Below are positions 7,875 to 16,243 of a stretch of 64,000 nt of DNA, in pieces. The position numbers were made by a program, and so were the translations under genes. The stretch's first letter is position 1. Each line of letters starts with the position of its first letter. Source of the stretch: an uncultured Lachnospira sp. (GTDB taxonomy: Bacteria; Bacillota; Clostridia; Lachnospirales; Lachnospiraceae). A model generated the notes under the pieces. That model worked only from the letters and a program-made list of their open reading frames with translations. It ran no database searches and was not told where the DNA came from. The DNA lies in contig CAJUBU010000003.1 in assembly GCA_910585095.1 (NCBI GenBank), forward strand, positions 46,476-110,475, given 5' to 3'.

Positions 7875-8828
7875 TCAATTACGATTAATCCACTCAGTAG
7901 ACGCATCCATAGCAATACGACAGGCATTTGTTTTATCTAGTGCATTGAGCATTACAAAATCATGTATTATTCCCTGCACTCGTACAGCAGTTACATCGAC
8001 TCCAGCACATCGCAATTTTTCTCCAAAAGCTTCTCCCTCACTGCGCAAAACATCTGCCTGACCATTGATAATCATTGTTTGAGGAAATTTCTTTAAACAA
8101 TCTTTGCTTGCTCGAAGCGGAGATGCTGTTATCTGATTTTGGTCTTTTATAGAACTTGTATATTGCTGCCAAAACCATTGCATACCCTCACGATACAAAT
8201 AATAATTCACTGCAAATTGACAGTAACTTGGTGTGTTAAAACAAGCATTTGTCACTGGATAATATAATAGTAGCTTGTGAATACTTGGACCATGTCGCCT
8301 CAATGCCATAAGCACCATAGCAATTGCCATATTTCCTCCTGCACTGTCACCTGCAACTGTAAGAGCTGGACAATTACAATTATCAATTGAAAATCGAACC
8401 TTAATAATTTCTCTTATATGAGAAAGAATAAAATAACACTGTTCAATGGCTTTAGGATATTTTGCTTCTGGTGACCGAGTATATTCAGGAAATACAATCA
8501 GTGAATTTGTCCTTGCTGAAAGCTCCCTGACCAGTTTCTCATGTGTATGAAAACTTCCAAATACCCAACCTGCACCATGAATATAAAATATAATATTTCT
8601 GATTTTTTCGTCCTTTGGCGCAATAAAATATACGGGGATACTTCCCCACATTTCAGTGTCTATGCAATCAGAGGATATGTTTGCAGGATATTTATATACA
8701 GACATACTCTGTATTTCTTCCAATGCTTTTCTGCCTTGCTCAGGCGTCAGCTGAAAAATCAGCGGAGGTACACTGCTTTGATTGCAGACTTCTTCAGCTG
8801 CTGGTTCCAGTGGAACGCATCGTTTCAT
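7875..8828 (-). CDS. Alpha/beta hydrolase, HSL-type esterase
   Basis: 317 residues. The oxyanion motif HGAGWVFG (residues 84-91), the nucleophile elbow GDSAGGN (Ser162) and the acid/base residues in NGQADVLRSEG and IIHDFVML define a hormone-sensitive-lipase-like esterase (alpha/beta hydrolase fold 3). The oxyanion motif has Ala in place of one Gly of the usual HGGG. No signal peptide, so it probably deacylates small esters in the cytoplasm. AAGGGAG precedes the ATG. Stand-alone gene. Confidence 0.85.
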   Translation of the reverse strand: MKRCVPLEPAAEEVCNQSSVPPLIFQLTPEQGRKALEEIQSMSVYKYPANISSDCIDTEMWGSIPVYFIAPKDEKIRNIIFYIHGAGWVFGSFHTHEKLVRELSARTNSLIVFPEYTRSPEAKYPKAIEQCYFILSHIREIIKVRFSIDNCNCPALTVAGDSAGGNMAIAMVLMALRRHGPSIHKLLLYYPVTNACFNTPSYCQFAVNYYLYREGMQWFWQQYTSSIKDQNQITASPLRASKDCLKKFPQTMIINGQADVLRSEGEAFGEKLRCAGVDVTAVRVQGIIHDFVMLNALDKTNACRIAMDASTEWINRN

Positions 8829-9361
8829 ATATTATTCTCCCTTAATACTATAATTCTTTATTATTATAATATGCGGTTCCTCTGCTTTTGTATATTTGTT
8901 AACAAACCTGACAAAATACATGATATAAAGTAAAATACACTTTTAAAATACTATAACCCCATTATAGAATTGCCCATTTATTTTTTCATCTCTGTACAAA
9001 CTTAAACACCATCAAATAATGCAAATTTAATATAAAGATGTATTTTTTGACATCTTGCAAGTCTCAAAACCCGAAATAACCAGCGTATTTTTACAAAATC
9101 CGCTGATATAATTGAGTATACCATATACTGGATCTATACTAAAAAAGTGGACACAATAATGAATTCTTATTACAATAAAATAAACATAAAAAGAACATTT
9201 CCCTAAAATTTTCTTTTAGAAAAATGTCCTTATCATACAAAATATTGAATTGGATTTATGAGTACAACTATTCATTAACGCTCATTATTTTTTGTTATGC
9301 GTTGTAAAATTATTGTAAATTTGTTGTAGTTTACAAGTCCAAGTACCGCAAACCCTTGATT
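8829..9361. other. 530-bp intergenic region upstream of the esterase
   Basis: AT-rich. It holds the esterase promoter region, a small AGATGT/ACATCT stem at about 9036-9055, and the lysS terminator at 9192-9230. A phrase AAAAAAGTGGACACAATA near 9139-9160 resembles an IS3-family end but has no partner. No gene seen. Confidence 0.5.
9192..9230 (-). terminator. Intrinsic terminator of the greA-lysS operon
   Basis: On the minus strand AGGACATTTTTCTAAAA pairs with TTTTAGGGAAATGTTCT and is followed by TTTTTATG. It lies about 130 bp after the lysS stop. Confidence 0.7.
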
Positions 9362-10873
9362 TTACTGGTTTTCTTTGCCAAGCGTTTTCATCGTCGGGAA
9401 CAACAACACATCCCTTATCGCCGCAGAATTTGTCAACAACATAACCATTCTATCAATACCAAAACCAATGCCGCCCGTTGGAGGCATACCATACGCCAAC
9501 GCATTTAAAAAGTCATCATCTGTATGATTGGCTTCCTCGTCACCTGCTGCAAAGGCTTCCTCCTGCGCCGCAAATCTTGCCTTCTGGTCGATTGGGTCGT
9601 TCAATTCCGAATAGGCATTTGCCATTTCACGCCCTGTTATAAATAACTCAAATCGTTCTGTGTATTCAGGCGCATCGGGCTTCTTCTTTGTAAGAGGAGA
9701 AATTTCAATTGGGTGGTCCATAACAAATGTTGGCTGAACTAAATTTTCCTCAACAAATTCCTCAAAGAATAGACTGAGAATATCACCCTTTTTATGTCTC
9801 GCCTCAAATTCAATGCCCTTTGATTTTGCTACCTCTTTTGCTTCATCATCAGAATGAATTTGTGTAAAATCAACGCCTGAATATTTTTTAACCGCATCAA
9901 GCATTGTGATTCTCTCAAATGGCTTTGAAAGGTCTATCTCCACATCACCATATGGTATAATGGTTGTTCCATTTACCTTTTGACATACTGTTCGATACAT
10001 ATTTTCTGCTAAATCCATCATGCCATAATAATCGGTATATGCCTGATAAAGCTCCATCAATGTAAATTCTGGATTGTGTCTTGTATCAACGCCTTCATTT
10101 CTAAATACGCGCCCTATCTCATACACCTTTTCAAGTCCACCGACAATTAATCGCTTCAAATAAAGCTCCAAAGAAATGCGCAAATTAATATCCTCATTTA
10201 AGGCATTATAATGAGTCTGGAATGGTCTTGCTGCTGCACCGCCTGCATTGGCAACAAGCATTGGCGTCTCAACCTCCATAAAGCCCTGTTCATCAAGAAA
10301 ATTACGTATTTCCTTGATAATTTGTGACCTTTTAACAAATGTATCCTTTACCTCTGGATTCATAATAAGGTCAACATAACGCTGTCTGTAACGTTGGTCC
10401 GTATTGGTCAATCCATGATATTTTTCAGGAAGGACTTGCAAACTCTTTGTAAGAAGAATAATAGATGATACATGTACAGATATTTCACCCTTTTGCGTTT
10501 TAAATACTTCTCCCTTGACACCTACAATATCACCAATATCAAATTTTTTAAATAAGGCATAGGATTCTTCACCGACATTATCCCTTGCAACATAAAGCTG
10601 AATATTTCCCTTTAAATCAGCAATATTGCAAAAAGAAGCTTTACCCATCACACGCTTTTGCATAAGTCTTCCTGCAACCGATACTTCCTTTCCCTCAAGT
10701 TCATCAAAATTATCCTTTATATCTTGTGTATGACATGTAACGTCATACTTTGTTATCTGGAAAGGGTCTTTTCCGTCCTGTTGAAGTGTTTTTAGCTTTT
10801 CTACGCGATTCTTAATCTGCTCTCCCACATCAATGGACTTTGCATTATTTTGTGCATTTTTATTATCAGCCAA
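9362..10873 (-). CDS. lysS: Lysyl-tRNA synthetase, class II
   Basis: 503 residues, the usual length. An N-terminal OB-fold anticodon-binding domain (VSVAGRLMQKRVMGKASFCN) is followed by the class II core: motif 2 VFRNEGVDTRHNPEFTLMEL and motif 3 GIGFGIDRMVMLL. It charges tRNA-Lys in the cytoplasm. The start is a TTG (10871-10873) with AAGGAG 9 bases upstream; no ATG fits. Downstream of greA on the same strand, as in many Firmicutes, but 210 bp and a dispersed repeat separate the two. No T-box was recognised. Confidence 0.97.
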   Translation of the reverse strand: MADNKNAQNNAKSIDVGEQIKNRVEKLKTLQQDGKDPFQITKYDVTCHTQDIKDNFDELEGKEVSVAGRLMQKRVMGKASFCNIADLKGNIQLYVARDNVGEESYALFKKFDIGDIVGVKGEVFKTQKGEISVHVSSIILLTKSLQVLPEKYHGLTNTDQRYRQRYVDLIMNPEVKDTFVKRSQIIKEIRNFLDEQGFMEVETPMLVANAGGAAARPFQTHYNALNEDINLRISLELYLKRLIVGGLEKVYEIGRVFRNEGVDTRHNPEFTLMELYQAYTDYYGMMDLAENMYRTVCQKVNGTTIIPYGDVEIDLSKPFERITMLDAVKKYSGVDFTQIHSDDEAKEVAKSKGIEFEARHKKGDILSLFFEEFVEENLVQPTFVMDHPIEISPLTKKKPDAPEYTERFELFITGREMANAYSELNDPIDQKARFAAQEEAFAAGDEEANHTDDDFLNALAYGMPPTGGIGFGIDRMVMLLTNSAAIRDVLLFPTMKTLGKENQ

Positions 10874-10903
10874 CTTTCTTCGCTCCTTCTCTTTATTTTC
10901 TAG

Positions 10904-10945
10904 TTAGACAGATATTTGTAATCCGCTTCGCTTCTTGCTAAAGTT
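10904..10945. repeat. Dispersed ~40-bp repeat copy between greA and lysS
   Basis: AGACAGATATTTGTAATCCG continuing CTTCGCTTCTTGCT matches the reverse of the TAGCATAGCGGATTGCAAATATCTGCTTGA consensus. It lies in the spacer of a probable operon. Confidence 0.55.
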
Positions 10946-11084
10946 AAATAATCATAAAATTTGTATATTTTATATAATGAAATAGCAAAAAACAACCATT
11001 TAAATTTAATTGCAATAAACAATTATATATCTTTTAATTCATTTCAAAGCAATCAATAAAAAATTTAATTGCTGTTATTATCTA

Positions 11085-11558
11085 TTAATTTTCTACAGAA
11101 ATAATTTTATATTCCACTTCTCCTGTTGGTGCTTCAACTTTTACAATATCACCAACCCTTCTGCCAATTAGCGCAGCGCCTAATGGTGATTCGTTAGAAA
11201 TCTTATTATTTAAACTATCTGCTTCCGAAGAACCAACAATAATATATTCAACGTCCTCATCAAATTCAATATCATGAATTTTAACAACACTCTCCAACTT
11301 CACTTTATCCTTGCTTTTATCATTGTCTTGAATAATCTCAGAATTTTTCAAAATATTTTCAAGTTCTGTAATCTGTGCTTCAATATCTCTTTGCTCATCT
11401 TTTGCTGCATCATACTCTGCATTTTCGGACAAATCGCCCTGTTCTCTTGCCTCTTTTAATTTTTGAGCAACTTCTTTTCTTCTGACAATTTTTAAATTCT
11501 CTAATAATGCAACACGCTCTTCATAACCTTTTTTTGTAAGATACTGCTTCTCTGCCAT
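11085..11558 (-). CDS. greA: Transcription elongation factor GreA
   Basis: 157 residues, standard length. The N-terminal coiled coil (ARQEGD replaced by AREQGDLSENAEYDAAKDEQ, with the catalytic acidic tip) enters the RNA polymerase secondary channel to trigger cleavage of backtracked transcripts; the C-terminal FKBP-like domain (SPLGAALIGRRVGDIVKVEA) binds the polymerase. AAGGTGACAA precedes ATG. It precedes lysS, a common Firmicutes arrangement. Confidence 0.96.
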   Translation of the reverse strand: MAEKQYLTKKGYEERVALLENLKIVRRKEVAQKLKEAREQGDLSENAEYDAAKDEQRDIEAQITELENILKNSEIIQDNDKSKDKVKLESVVKIHDIEFDEDVEYIIVGSSEADSLNNKISNESPLGAALIGRRVGDIVKVEAPTGEVEYKIISVEN

Positions 11559-11712
11559 TGTTTGTCACCTTCCATACTTTATTATAACTTTACTCTTTAA
11601 CAGCCATTTATTTTTTATGACATATAGAAATGTGCAAAAACATATTTTTTATTTTTTTAGCTGTCAATGGAAACTAAAACATCAATTGTAGTATTATATA
11701 CTAATGATTTTT

Positions 11713-12669
11713 TTATGTCAATCCCTGACACAACTGCTCTAGTTCCTTATAATTTTCTACCTTATTGACTTCATTTCTCAACCCGCTTGCATATTTCATG
11801 CCCGCTGTATACCATGCAAAATGCTTTCTCATCTCTCTTATACCTGTATATTCTCCCTTTGCTTCTATCAGCATTTTTGCATGTCTTAATATCATTTCTT
11901 TAATTTCAAAAGCATTAGGCAATAAATCTGTCCTTCCATTTTCTATATATTCACCAATGTGCTTAAATATCCATGGATTGCCTCTTGCTCCTCTTCCTAC
12001 CATAACGCCGTCACAGCCCGTCTGCTTCATCATCTGTATGGCATCCTCTCCTGTGTGAATATCTCCATTTCCTATAACGGGTATGTTTACAGTCTCTTTA
12101 ACTTGCCTTATAATATCCCAATTTGCATGTCCTGAATAATATTGTTCTCTTGTCCTTCCATGTACTGCCACAGCAGCTCCACCTGATTCTTGTACAATTC
12201 TTGCAAGCTCAGGGGCATTCAAATGATTATTTTGAAATCCTGCCCGAATTTTTACAGTAACAGGCTTTTGAATGGCATTTACCATCGCTTCAATAATCTT
12301 TCCTGCAAGCACTGGATTTTTCATCAAAGCAGAGCCTTCTCCATTGTTGACTACCTTAGGTACAGGACATCCCATATTGACATCAATGATATCAAATGGT
12401 CTTTCTTCCAAGCGCTTTGCCATATCTGCCATTATCTGTGGGTCACAGCCAAAAAGCTGCACAGCAATAGGCTTTTCTTCTGGCGTAACAGACAATAGTG
12501 CTTCTGTATTTTTATTATTGTACAAAATTGCTTTTGCACTGACCATCTCCGTATATAAAAGACCACATCCCATTTCCTTACACAACAGCCGAAATGATAA
12601 ATCGGTCACTCCTGCCATTGGCGCTAAAACGATATTATTTTTAATTTCTACATTTCCAATTTTCATCAT
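11713..12669 (-). CDS. dusB: tRNA-dihydrouridine synthase B
   Basis: 318 residues. FMN-dependent TIM-barrel enzyme that reduces uridines in tRNA. Motifs: LAPMAGVTDLSFRLLCKEMG at the N-terminus, DVNMGCPVPKVVNNGEGSAL with the catalytic Cys, VKIRAGFQNN, AVHGRTREQYYSG and GDIHTGEDA near the FMN site. DusB commonly sits beside birA and a type III pantothenate kinase in Clostridia; here DUF6145 and birA are upstream. The start could be either of two adjacent ATG codons; the ribosome binding site is weak. Confidence 0.95.
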   Translation of the reverse strand: MMKIGNVEIKNNIVLAPMAGVTDLSFRLLCKEMGCGLLYTEMVSAKAILYNNKNTEALLSVTPEEKPIAVQLFGCDPQIMADMAKRLEERPFDIIDVNMGCPVPKVVNNGEGSALMKNPVLAGKIIEAMVNAIQKPVTVKIRAGFQNNHLNAPELARIVQESGGAAVAVHGRTREQYYSGHANWDIIRQVKETVNIPVIGNGDIHTGEDAIQMMKQTGCDGVMVGRGARGNPWIFKHIGEYIENGRTDLLPNAFEIKEMILRHAKMLIEAKGEYTGIREMRKHFAWYTAGMKYASGLRNEVNKVENYKELEQLCQGLT

Positions 12670-12853
12670 TTTTTATTTCTATATTGCTTTCTATAAAAAA
12701 TTTTTGCTTCAAATGATTTTACAATCTGCTTTACTGCTTACTTATAACCTCATTGATTTTTAAATCCAAAAATACAAATTTTTACACTACTTTTTTCTAA
12801 GAAATGCAGACAAAAATCATTTCCATCATTTATCATCACAATAATTTATTCTC
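12670..12853. other. Spacer with degenerate dispersed repeat
   Basis: Around 12721-12756 the text ACAATCTGCTTTACTGCTTA then CTTATAACCTCATTGA is a decayed copy of the ~40-bp intergenic repeat. No gene seen. Confidence 0.4.
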
Positions 12854-13183
12854 TTAGTCATTTAGAAAGAACACTTTATAAAACATTTCCAACGCCTCTA
12901 GCAACTCTCTTTTTTCATACTGCAATCTTTTGATAAACATACCACAGGCAATATCATCATAAAGCAAATCACCCTCGTCTGCTTCTGTCTTAAAAATCAA
13001 TGTTCCATTTTCATCAAACTCTAAAGATAAAATTCCGCCTACTTCCTCTGTAAACAGCACACACATAATTTTTAGCTCATTTTTAATATCTTGTGGAAGT
13101 TTATCAAAATTTTCATTCAAAAAAAATTTTTTCTCGTAAGAGCTGGAAGCACATAACACTATATTTTCATTAAACATATCCAT
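12854..13183 (-). CDS. DUF6145-like small cytoplasmic protein
   Basis: 109 residues. The sequence NIVLCASSSYEKKFFLNENF, IKNELKIMCVLFTEEVGGIL and KRELLEALEMFYKVFFL matches, from memory, a small family found beside birA and dusB in Lachnospiraceae (DUF6145). It is acidic with no membrane segment; the function is unknown. GAGAGG lies 5 bases before the ATG, and the gene overlaps the 3' end of birA by 14 bp, which points to translational coupling. Confidence 0.7.
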   Translation of the reverse strand: MDMFNENIVLCASSSYEKKFFLNENFDKLPQDIKNELKIMCVLFTEEVGGILSLEFDENGTLIFKTEADEGDLLYDDIACGMFIKRLQYEKRELLEALEMFYKVFFLND

Positions 13184-14276
13184 ATAAACCTCTCACAGAT
13201 ACCTCTCCTGCCATAATTTCTGCTTTTTGTCCATCTTCTTTTTCAACAATCAACCGACCAAATTTGTCAATTCCTTGTGCAACCGCAATGTAAGAGTTAT
13301 TATTTTCATTAATTTGAACCTGTCTGCCGCAATTGATAAGCAATGCGTTATAATCATCAATAAATGCACTCAAATCACATGTTTCAATAAATTTTGTATA
13401 CATTTGCGAAAAATGTTTGATAAAATGAACAATTATATTACTTCTCTTAACTTTTTGTCCTGTTTGAAGATAGATTGATGTGGCAATACCATTCACTTCA
13501 TCATCAAATTGTTCAGTATTGACATTGATACCAATACCAATTACAACATAATTTGTCCAATCAAGTTCTGCACTCATCTCTGTCAATATACCACATATCT
13601 TATGATTTCCCATAACAATATCATTTGGCCATTTAATAAAACACTCTTTTGAGACACCATTTTTTGAAATATCTTTTGCTATATCTTTGTTACCATTATT
13701 TGAAATACCCACTGAATCACTATTTATCATATTAATAGCAGCATTGCTGGATATATCCTTAACAATATCATTTAGTGCATGGGCAACTGCCATCGCTGTT
13801 ATTATTGTCAACATTGGTGCTGCCGCTGGATTGATTTTAGGACGAAGCAGCAATGTCATAAAAATTTCACTTCCAGCAGGTGATATCCATGTTTTTCCAC
13901 GCCTGCCGCGCCCTGCCGTCTGATGTTCTGTCACAAATAAGGTTCCAGACCCTTCACCATCTTCTGCCGCCTGTTTTGCAACATTGTTTGTTGAATCAAC
14001 CTCATCATAAAAAACAACTTTTTTTATAATATTTTCTGATTCTGATTCTTTTAATGCAATCTGACTTTCTATTTCTTCTTTTGTGACAATATCTGGATAA
14101 TGTACAATATGGTATCCCTTATTTGATACCGCTTCTATCTCATAACCTTCCGTTTTAAGCTGATTGATATATTTCCATACGGCTGTTCTTGAAATGTTTA
14201 ACATATCACAAATACTTTGTCCAGATATAAATTCATCTGCATTTCTTAACATTTTTAAAATTTTTGATTTCATCAT
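13170..14276 (-). CDS. birA: Biotin-protein ligase / biotin operon repressor BirA
   Basis: 368 residues, longer than the usual ~325. N-terminal HTH_11 domain (KILKMLRNADEFISGQSICD) that can bind biotin operators, then the ligase core: STNNVAKQAAEDGEGSGTLF, the GRGRRGKTW biotinyl-AMP loop, and CFIKWPNDIVMGNHKICGIL, then the SH3-like C-terminal domain. Between the core halves (about residues 175-207) is an insertion rich in Asn, Ser, Asp and Ile (NSDSVGISNNGNKDIAKDIS) absent from most relatives. AGGAATAA precedes ATG-ATG. Attaches biotin to carboxylase subunits. Confidence 0.93.
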   Translation of the reverse strand: MMKSKILKMLRNADEFISGQSICDMLNISRTAVWKYINQLKTEGYEIEAVSNKGYHIVHYPDIVTKEEIESQIALKESESENIIKKVVFYDEVDSTNNVAKQAAEDGEGSGTLFVTEHQTAGRGRRGKTWISPAGSEIFMTLLLRPKINPAAAPMLTIITAMAVAHALNDIVKDISSNAAINMINSDSVGISNNGNKDIAKDISKNGVSKECFIKWPNDIVMGNHKICGILTEMSAELDWTNYVVIGIGINVNTEQFDDEVNGIATSIYLQTGQKVKRSNIIVHFIKHFSQMYTKFIETCDLSAFIDDYNALLINCGRQVQINENNNSYIAVAQGIDKFGRLIVEKEDGQKAEIMAGEVSVRGLYGYV

Positions 14277-14297
14277 TTATTCCTATTTCTATGTCTT

Positions 14298-14585
14298 TTA
14301 TCGTTGTAATGCACCAAGACATAAAACTGACATCATAAGCAAAATGCCTGTTACAACCATTAAAATAATACCTGACACCATTGCTCTATCCATAAATTTC
14401 TTAATTCCCGTAAGAAAATTGACAGTTGCCCCAGCAGCAAATATCAATGGAAATGCTACTCCACTTTTACTACGCATAAAAAGTATAATAATAAAAAGTG
14501 CTGCCACACATACAGTCAATACAATATTTGAATAGTCAATTATCATTTTTGCCTTTTTATGACTTCCACTTGTTGTATAAAACAT
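14298..14585 (-). CDS. Small three-helix membrane protein
   Basis: About 95 residues with three hydrophobic segments (IVLTVCVAALFIIILFM, GVAFPLIFAAGATVNFLTGI, MVSGIILMVVTGILLMMSVL). ATG 14585 is chosen because GAGGAAAAT lies directly upstream; a longer frame to 14720 arises in repeat-like sequence and would add an unconvincing N-terminus. It ends 21 bp before birA on the same strand, so may be the first gene of that operon. Resembles small Lachnospiraceae membrane proteins of unknown function seen near birA. Confidence 0.65.
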   Translation of the reverse strand: MFYTTSGSHKKAKMIIDYSNIVLTVCVAALFIIILFMRSKSGVAFPLIFAAGATVNFLTGIKKFMDRAMVSGIILMVVTGILLMMSVLCLGALQR

Positions 14586-14649
14586 ATTTTCCTCATCTCT
14601 ATACTGATTTTTGGTATATTGGACTTTCGCTTTTTTATAATTTTTGAGG

Positions 14650-14735
14650 ACAACAAGAATTGCAATCCTCTCCACTACTTGCTTAAAACATCTAGCCGCT
14701 ATCGCAGTGCAACTCCTCACTCTGTTTATATTTCT
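14650..14735. repeat. Degenerate dispersed repeat upstream of the membrane-protein gene
   Basis: ACAAGAATTGCAATCCTCTC followed by CACTACTTGCTTAA (14650-14686) is a decayed ~40-bp repeat. The next segment (GCCGCTATCGCAGTGCAACT...) resembles sequence at 15931-15950 near argF, so a longer element may be shared by both places. Confidence 0.45.
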
Positions 14736-14842
14736 ACAATATTGAAACAGAAGTTTACTTGATAAGGCTAAACAATATACAAATATAAATTATACTATAA
14801 GAATTTACTTTTCATAAATAAAATGTTTGCTCTTTTATAATA

Positions 14843-15838
14843 TCATTTATATGCACCCAATGTAGCTGCCATAACTGCTTTAATGGTGTGCATACGATTT
14901 TCGGCCTCATCAAATACAACAGACTGTGCAGACTCAAATACTTCATCGGTCACTTCCATCTCATCAAGCCCAAATTTTTCATGTATCGCAGCGCCAATAG
15001 TTGTTTTTAAATCATGAAAGGCAGGCAGACAGTGCATAAATATAGCCTTATTCGATGCGTTATCCATCACAGACTTATTTACCTGATATGGAGAAAGTTC
15101 TTTAATTCGTTCCTCCCAAACTTCATCAGGCTCACCCATTGATACCCATACATCGGTATATATCACATCTGCATTTTTTGTAGCGCTGATAACATCCTCT
15201 GACAATGTAACTGAACCACCGCTTGCCTTTGCCCATTCTCTGCACTGTTCTACCAAAGTCTGGTCTGGAAAATACTTTTTTGAAGTACATGCTGTATAGT
15301 GCAAGCCAAGCTTTGCACATACTATCATTAAAGAATTACCCATATTGTATCGGGCATCACCCATATATACAAACTTAACGCCTTTTAATCTGCCCAATTT
15401 TTCACGCACTGTAAGCATATCTGCAAGCATCTGCGTTGGATGATATTCATTTGTCAACCCATTCCATACAGGAACACTTGAATACTTTGCTAAATCTTCA
15501 ACAATTTCTTGTCCGAAACCTCTATATTCAATTCCATCGTACATACTTGCAAGTACTCTTGCAGTATCAGCAATGCTTTCTTTCTTTCCTATCTGTGAAC
15601 CTGTTGGGTCAAGATAGGTTGTTCCCATTCCTAAATCATGAGCAGCCACTTCAAATGAACATCTTGTTCTTGTACTTGTTTTTTCAAATATCAACGCTAC
15701 ATTTTTGCCTACTAATGGCTGTTCAACAATGCCCTTATGTTTCTTTTCCTTCAACTTAGCTGCCAAGTCAATCAAATACTCAATTTCTTCAGCATTAAAA
15801 TCTTTTAATGTAAGAAAGTCGCGTCCCTTTAAATTCAT
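14843..15838 (-). CDS. argF: Ornithine carbamoyltransferase
   Basis: 331 residues. Carbamoyl-phosphate site FEKTSTRTRCSFE, YRGFGQE, and the ornithine-binding HCLPAFHD loop are intact, as is DVWVSMGE. It makes citrulline from ornithine and carbamoyl phosphate, or runs backwards in arginine fermentation. No other arg or arc gene is nearby, so the direction cannot be assigned; I use argF by convention. ATG 15838 is preferred (GAGGGATTT just upstream) over an ATG at 15889 that lies in the leader. The leader contains a structured element and a dispersed repeat. Confidence 0.93.
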   Translation of the reverse strand: MNLKGRDFLTLKDFNAEEIEYLIDLAAKLKEKKHKGIVEQPLVGKNVALIFEKTSTRTRCSFEVAAHDLGMGTTYLDPTGSQIGKKESIADTARVLASMYDGIEYRGFGQEIVEDLAKYSSVPVWNGLTNEYHPTQMLADMLTVREKLGRLKGVKFVYMGDARYNMGNSLMIVCAKLGLHYTACTSKKYFPDQTLVEQCREWAKASGGSVTLSEDVISATKNADVIYTDVWVSMGEPDEVWEERIKELSPYQVNKSVMDNASNKAIFMHCLPAFHDLKTTIGAAIHEKFGLDEMEVTDEVFESAQSVVFDEAENRMHTIKAVMAATLGAYK

Positions 15839-16032
15839 AAATCCCTCATTTCTGTGCCACTTTATTCGTAAATTTTTCATGTCAAGCAAATATTTATAGC
15901 CTGCTTTGCTACTTATTCAAGTATCTAACTGCTATCACAATGCAAGTCCCACTTTCCACTTATGTCTCTGTGATTTTGAAACCTGTGTTTTTAAATATTT
16001 TGTGCCAAGCAGCACACAGACACAAAATATTT
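15839..16032 (-). promoter_or_regulatory. Expanded 5' leader element of argF, interrupted by a repeat
   Basis: A perfect 12-bp stem, AAATATTTTGTG (15993-16004) and CACAAAATATTT (16021-16032), holds the loop CCAAGCAGCACACAGA. Its CACAGA pairs with TCTGTG at 15851-15856, next to the SD (GAGGGA). The arrangement matches the other leaders, but about 100 extra bases lie between, including a dispersed repeat at 15882-15921. It looks like a leader element split by that repeat. Confidence 0.45.
15882..15921. repeat. Dispersed ~40-bp repeat inside the argF leader
   Basis: TCAAGCAAATATTTATAGCC then TGCTTTGCTACTTATTCAAG matches the reverse consensus with TCAAGC-type ends. Confidence 0.55.
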
Positions 16033-16177
16033 GCTAAATTTCATTTTTCCTGTAAAACCATTTCATAAAAATCTTTTAAATTTTCAATCTGCCTTATTCC
16101 GTCTATTCTATTACAAACTTGGTTTTTATGCAAGTAAAAATGGAGTTCTATATATAGTGTTACATTTTTTTGCATCC

Positions 16178-16210
16178 AAAAAATAGAGGTGAAACAACAC
16201 CTCTATTTTT
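16178..16210. terminator. Strong intrinsic terminator
   Basis: AAAAATAGAGGTG and CACCTCTATTTTT are perfect 13-base arms around a short loop, with A/T tracts on both sides. It ends the cell wall hydrolase transcript. Confidence 0.85.
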
Positions 16211-16243
16211 CCAGCTTTCTTAATGCGACAACTCTTTGCTTAT

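Noticed and set aside
9139..9165. IS3-family-like terminal phrase AAAAAAGTGGACACAATA
   Set aside because: A single end without a partner repeat, target duplication or transposase remnant.
12272..12763. 163-residue plus-strand frame opposite dusB
   Set aside because: Antisense shadow of a conserved gene; no family resemblance and no SD.
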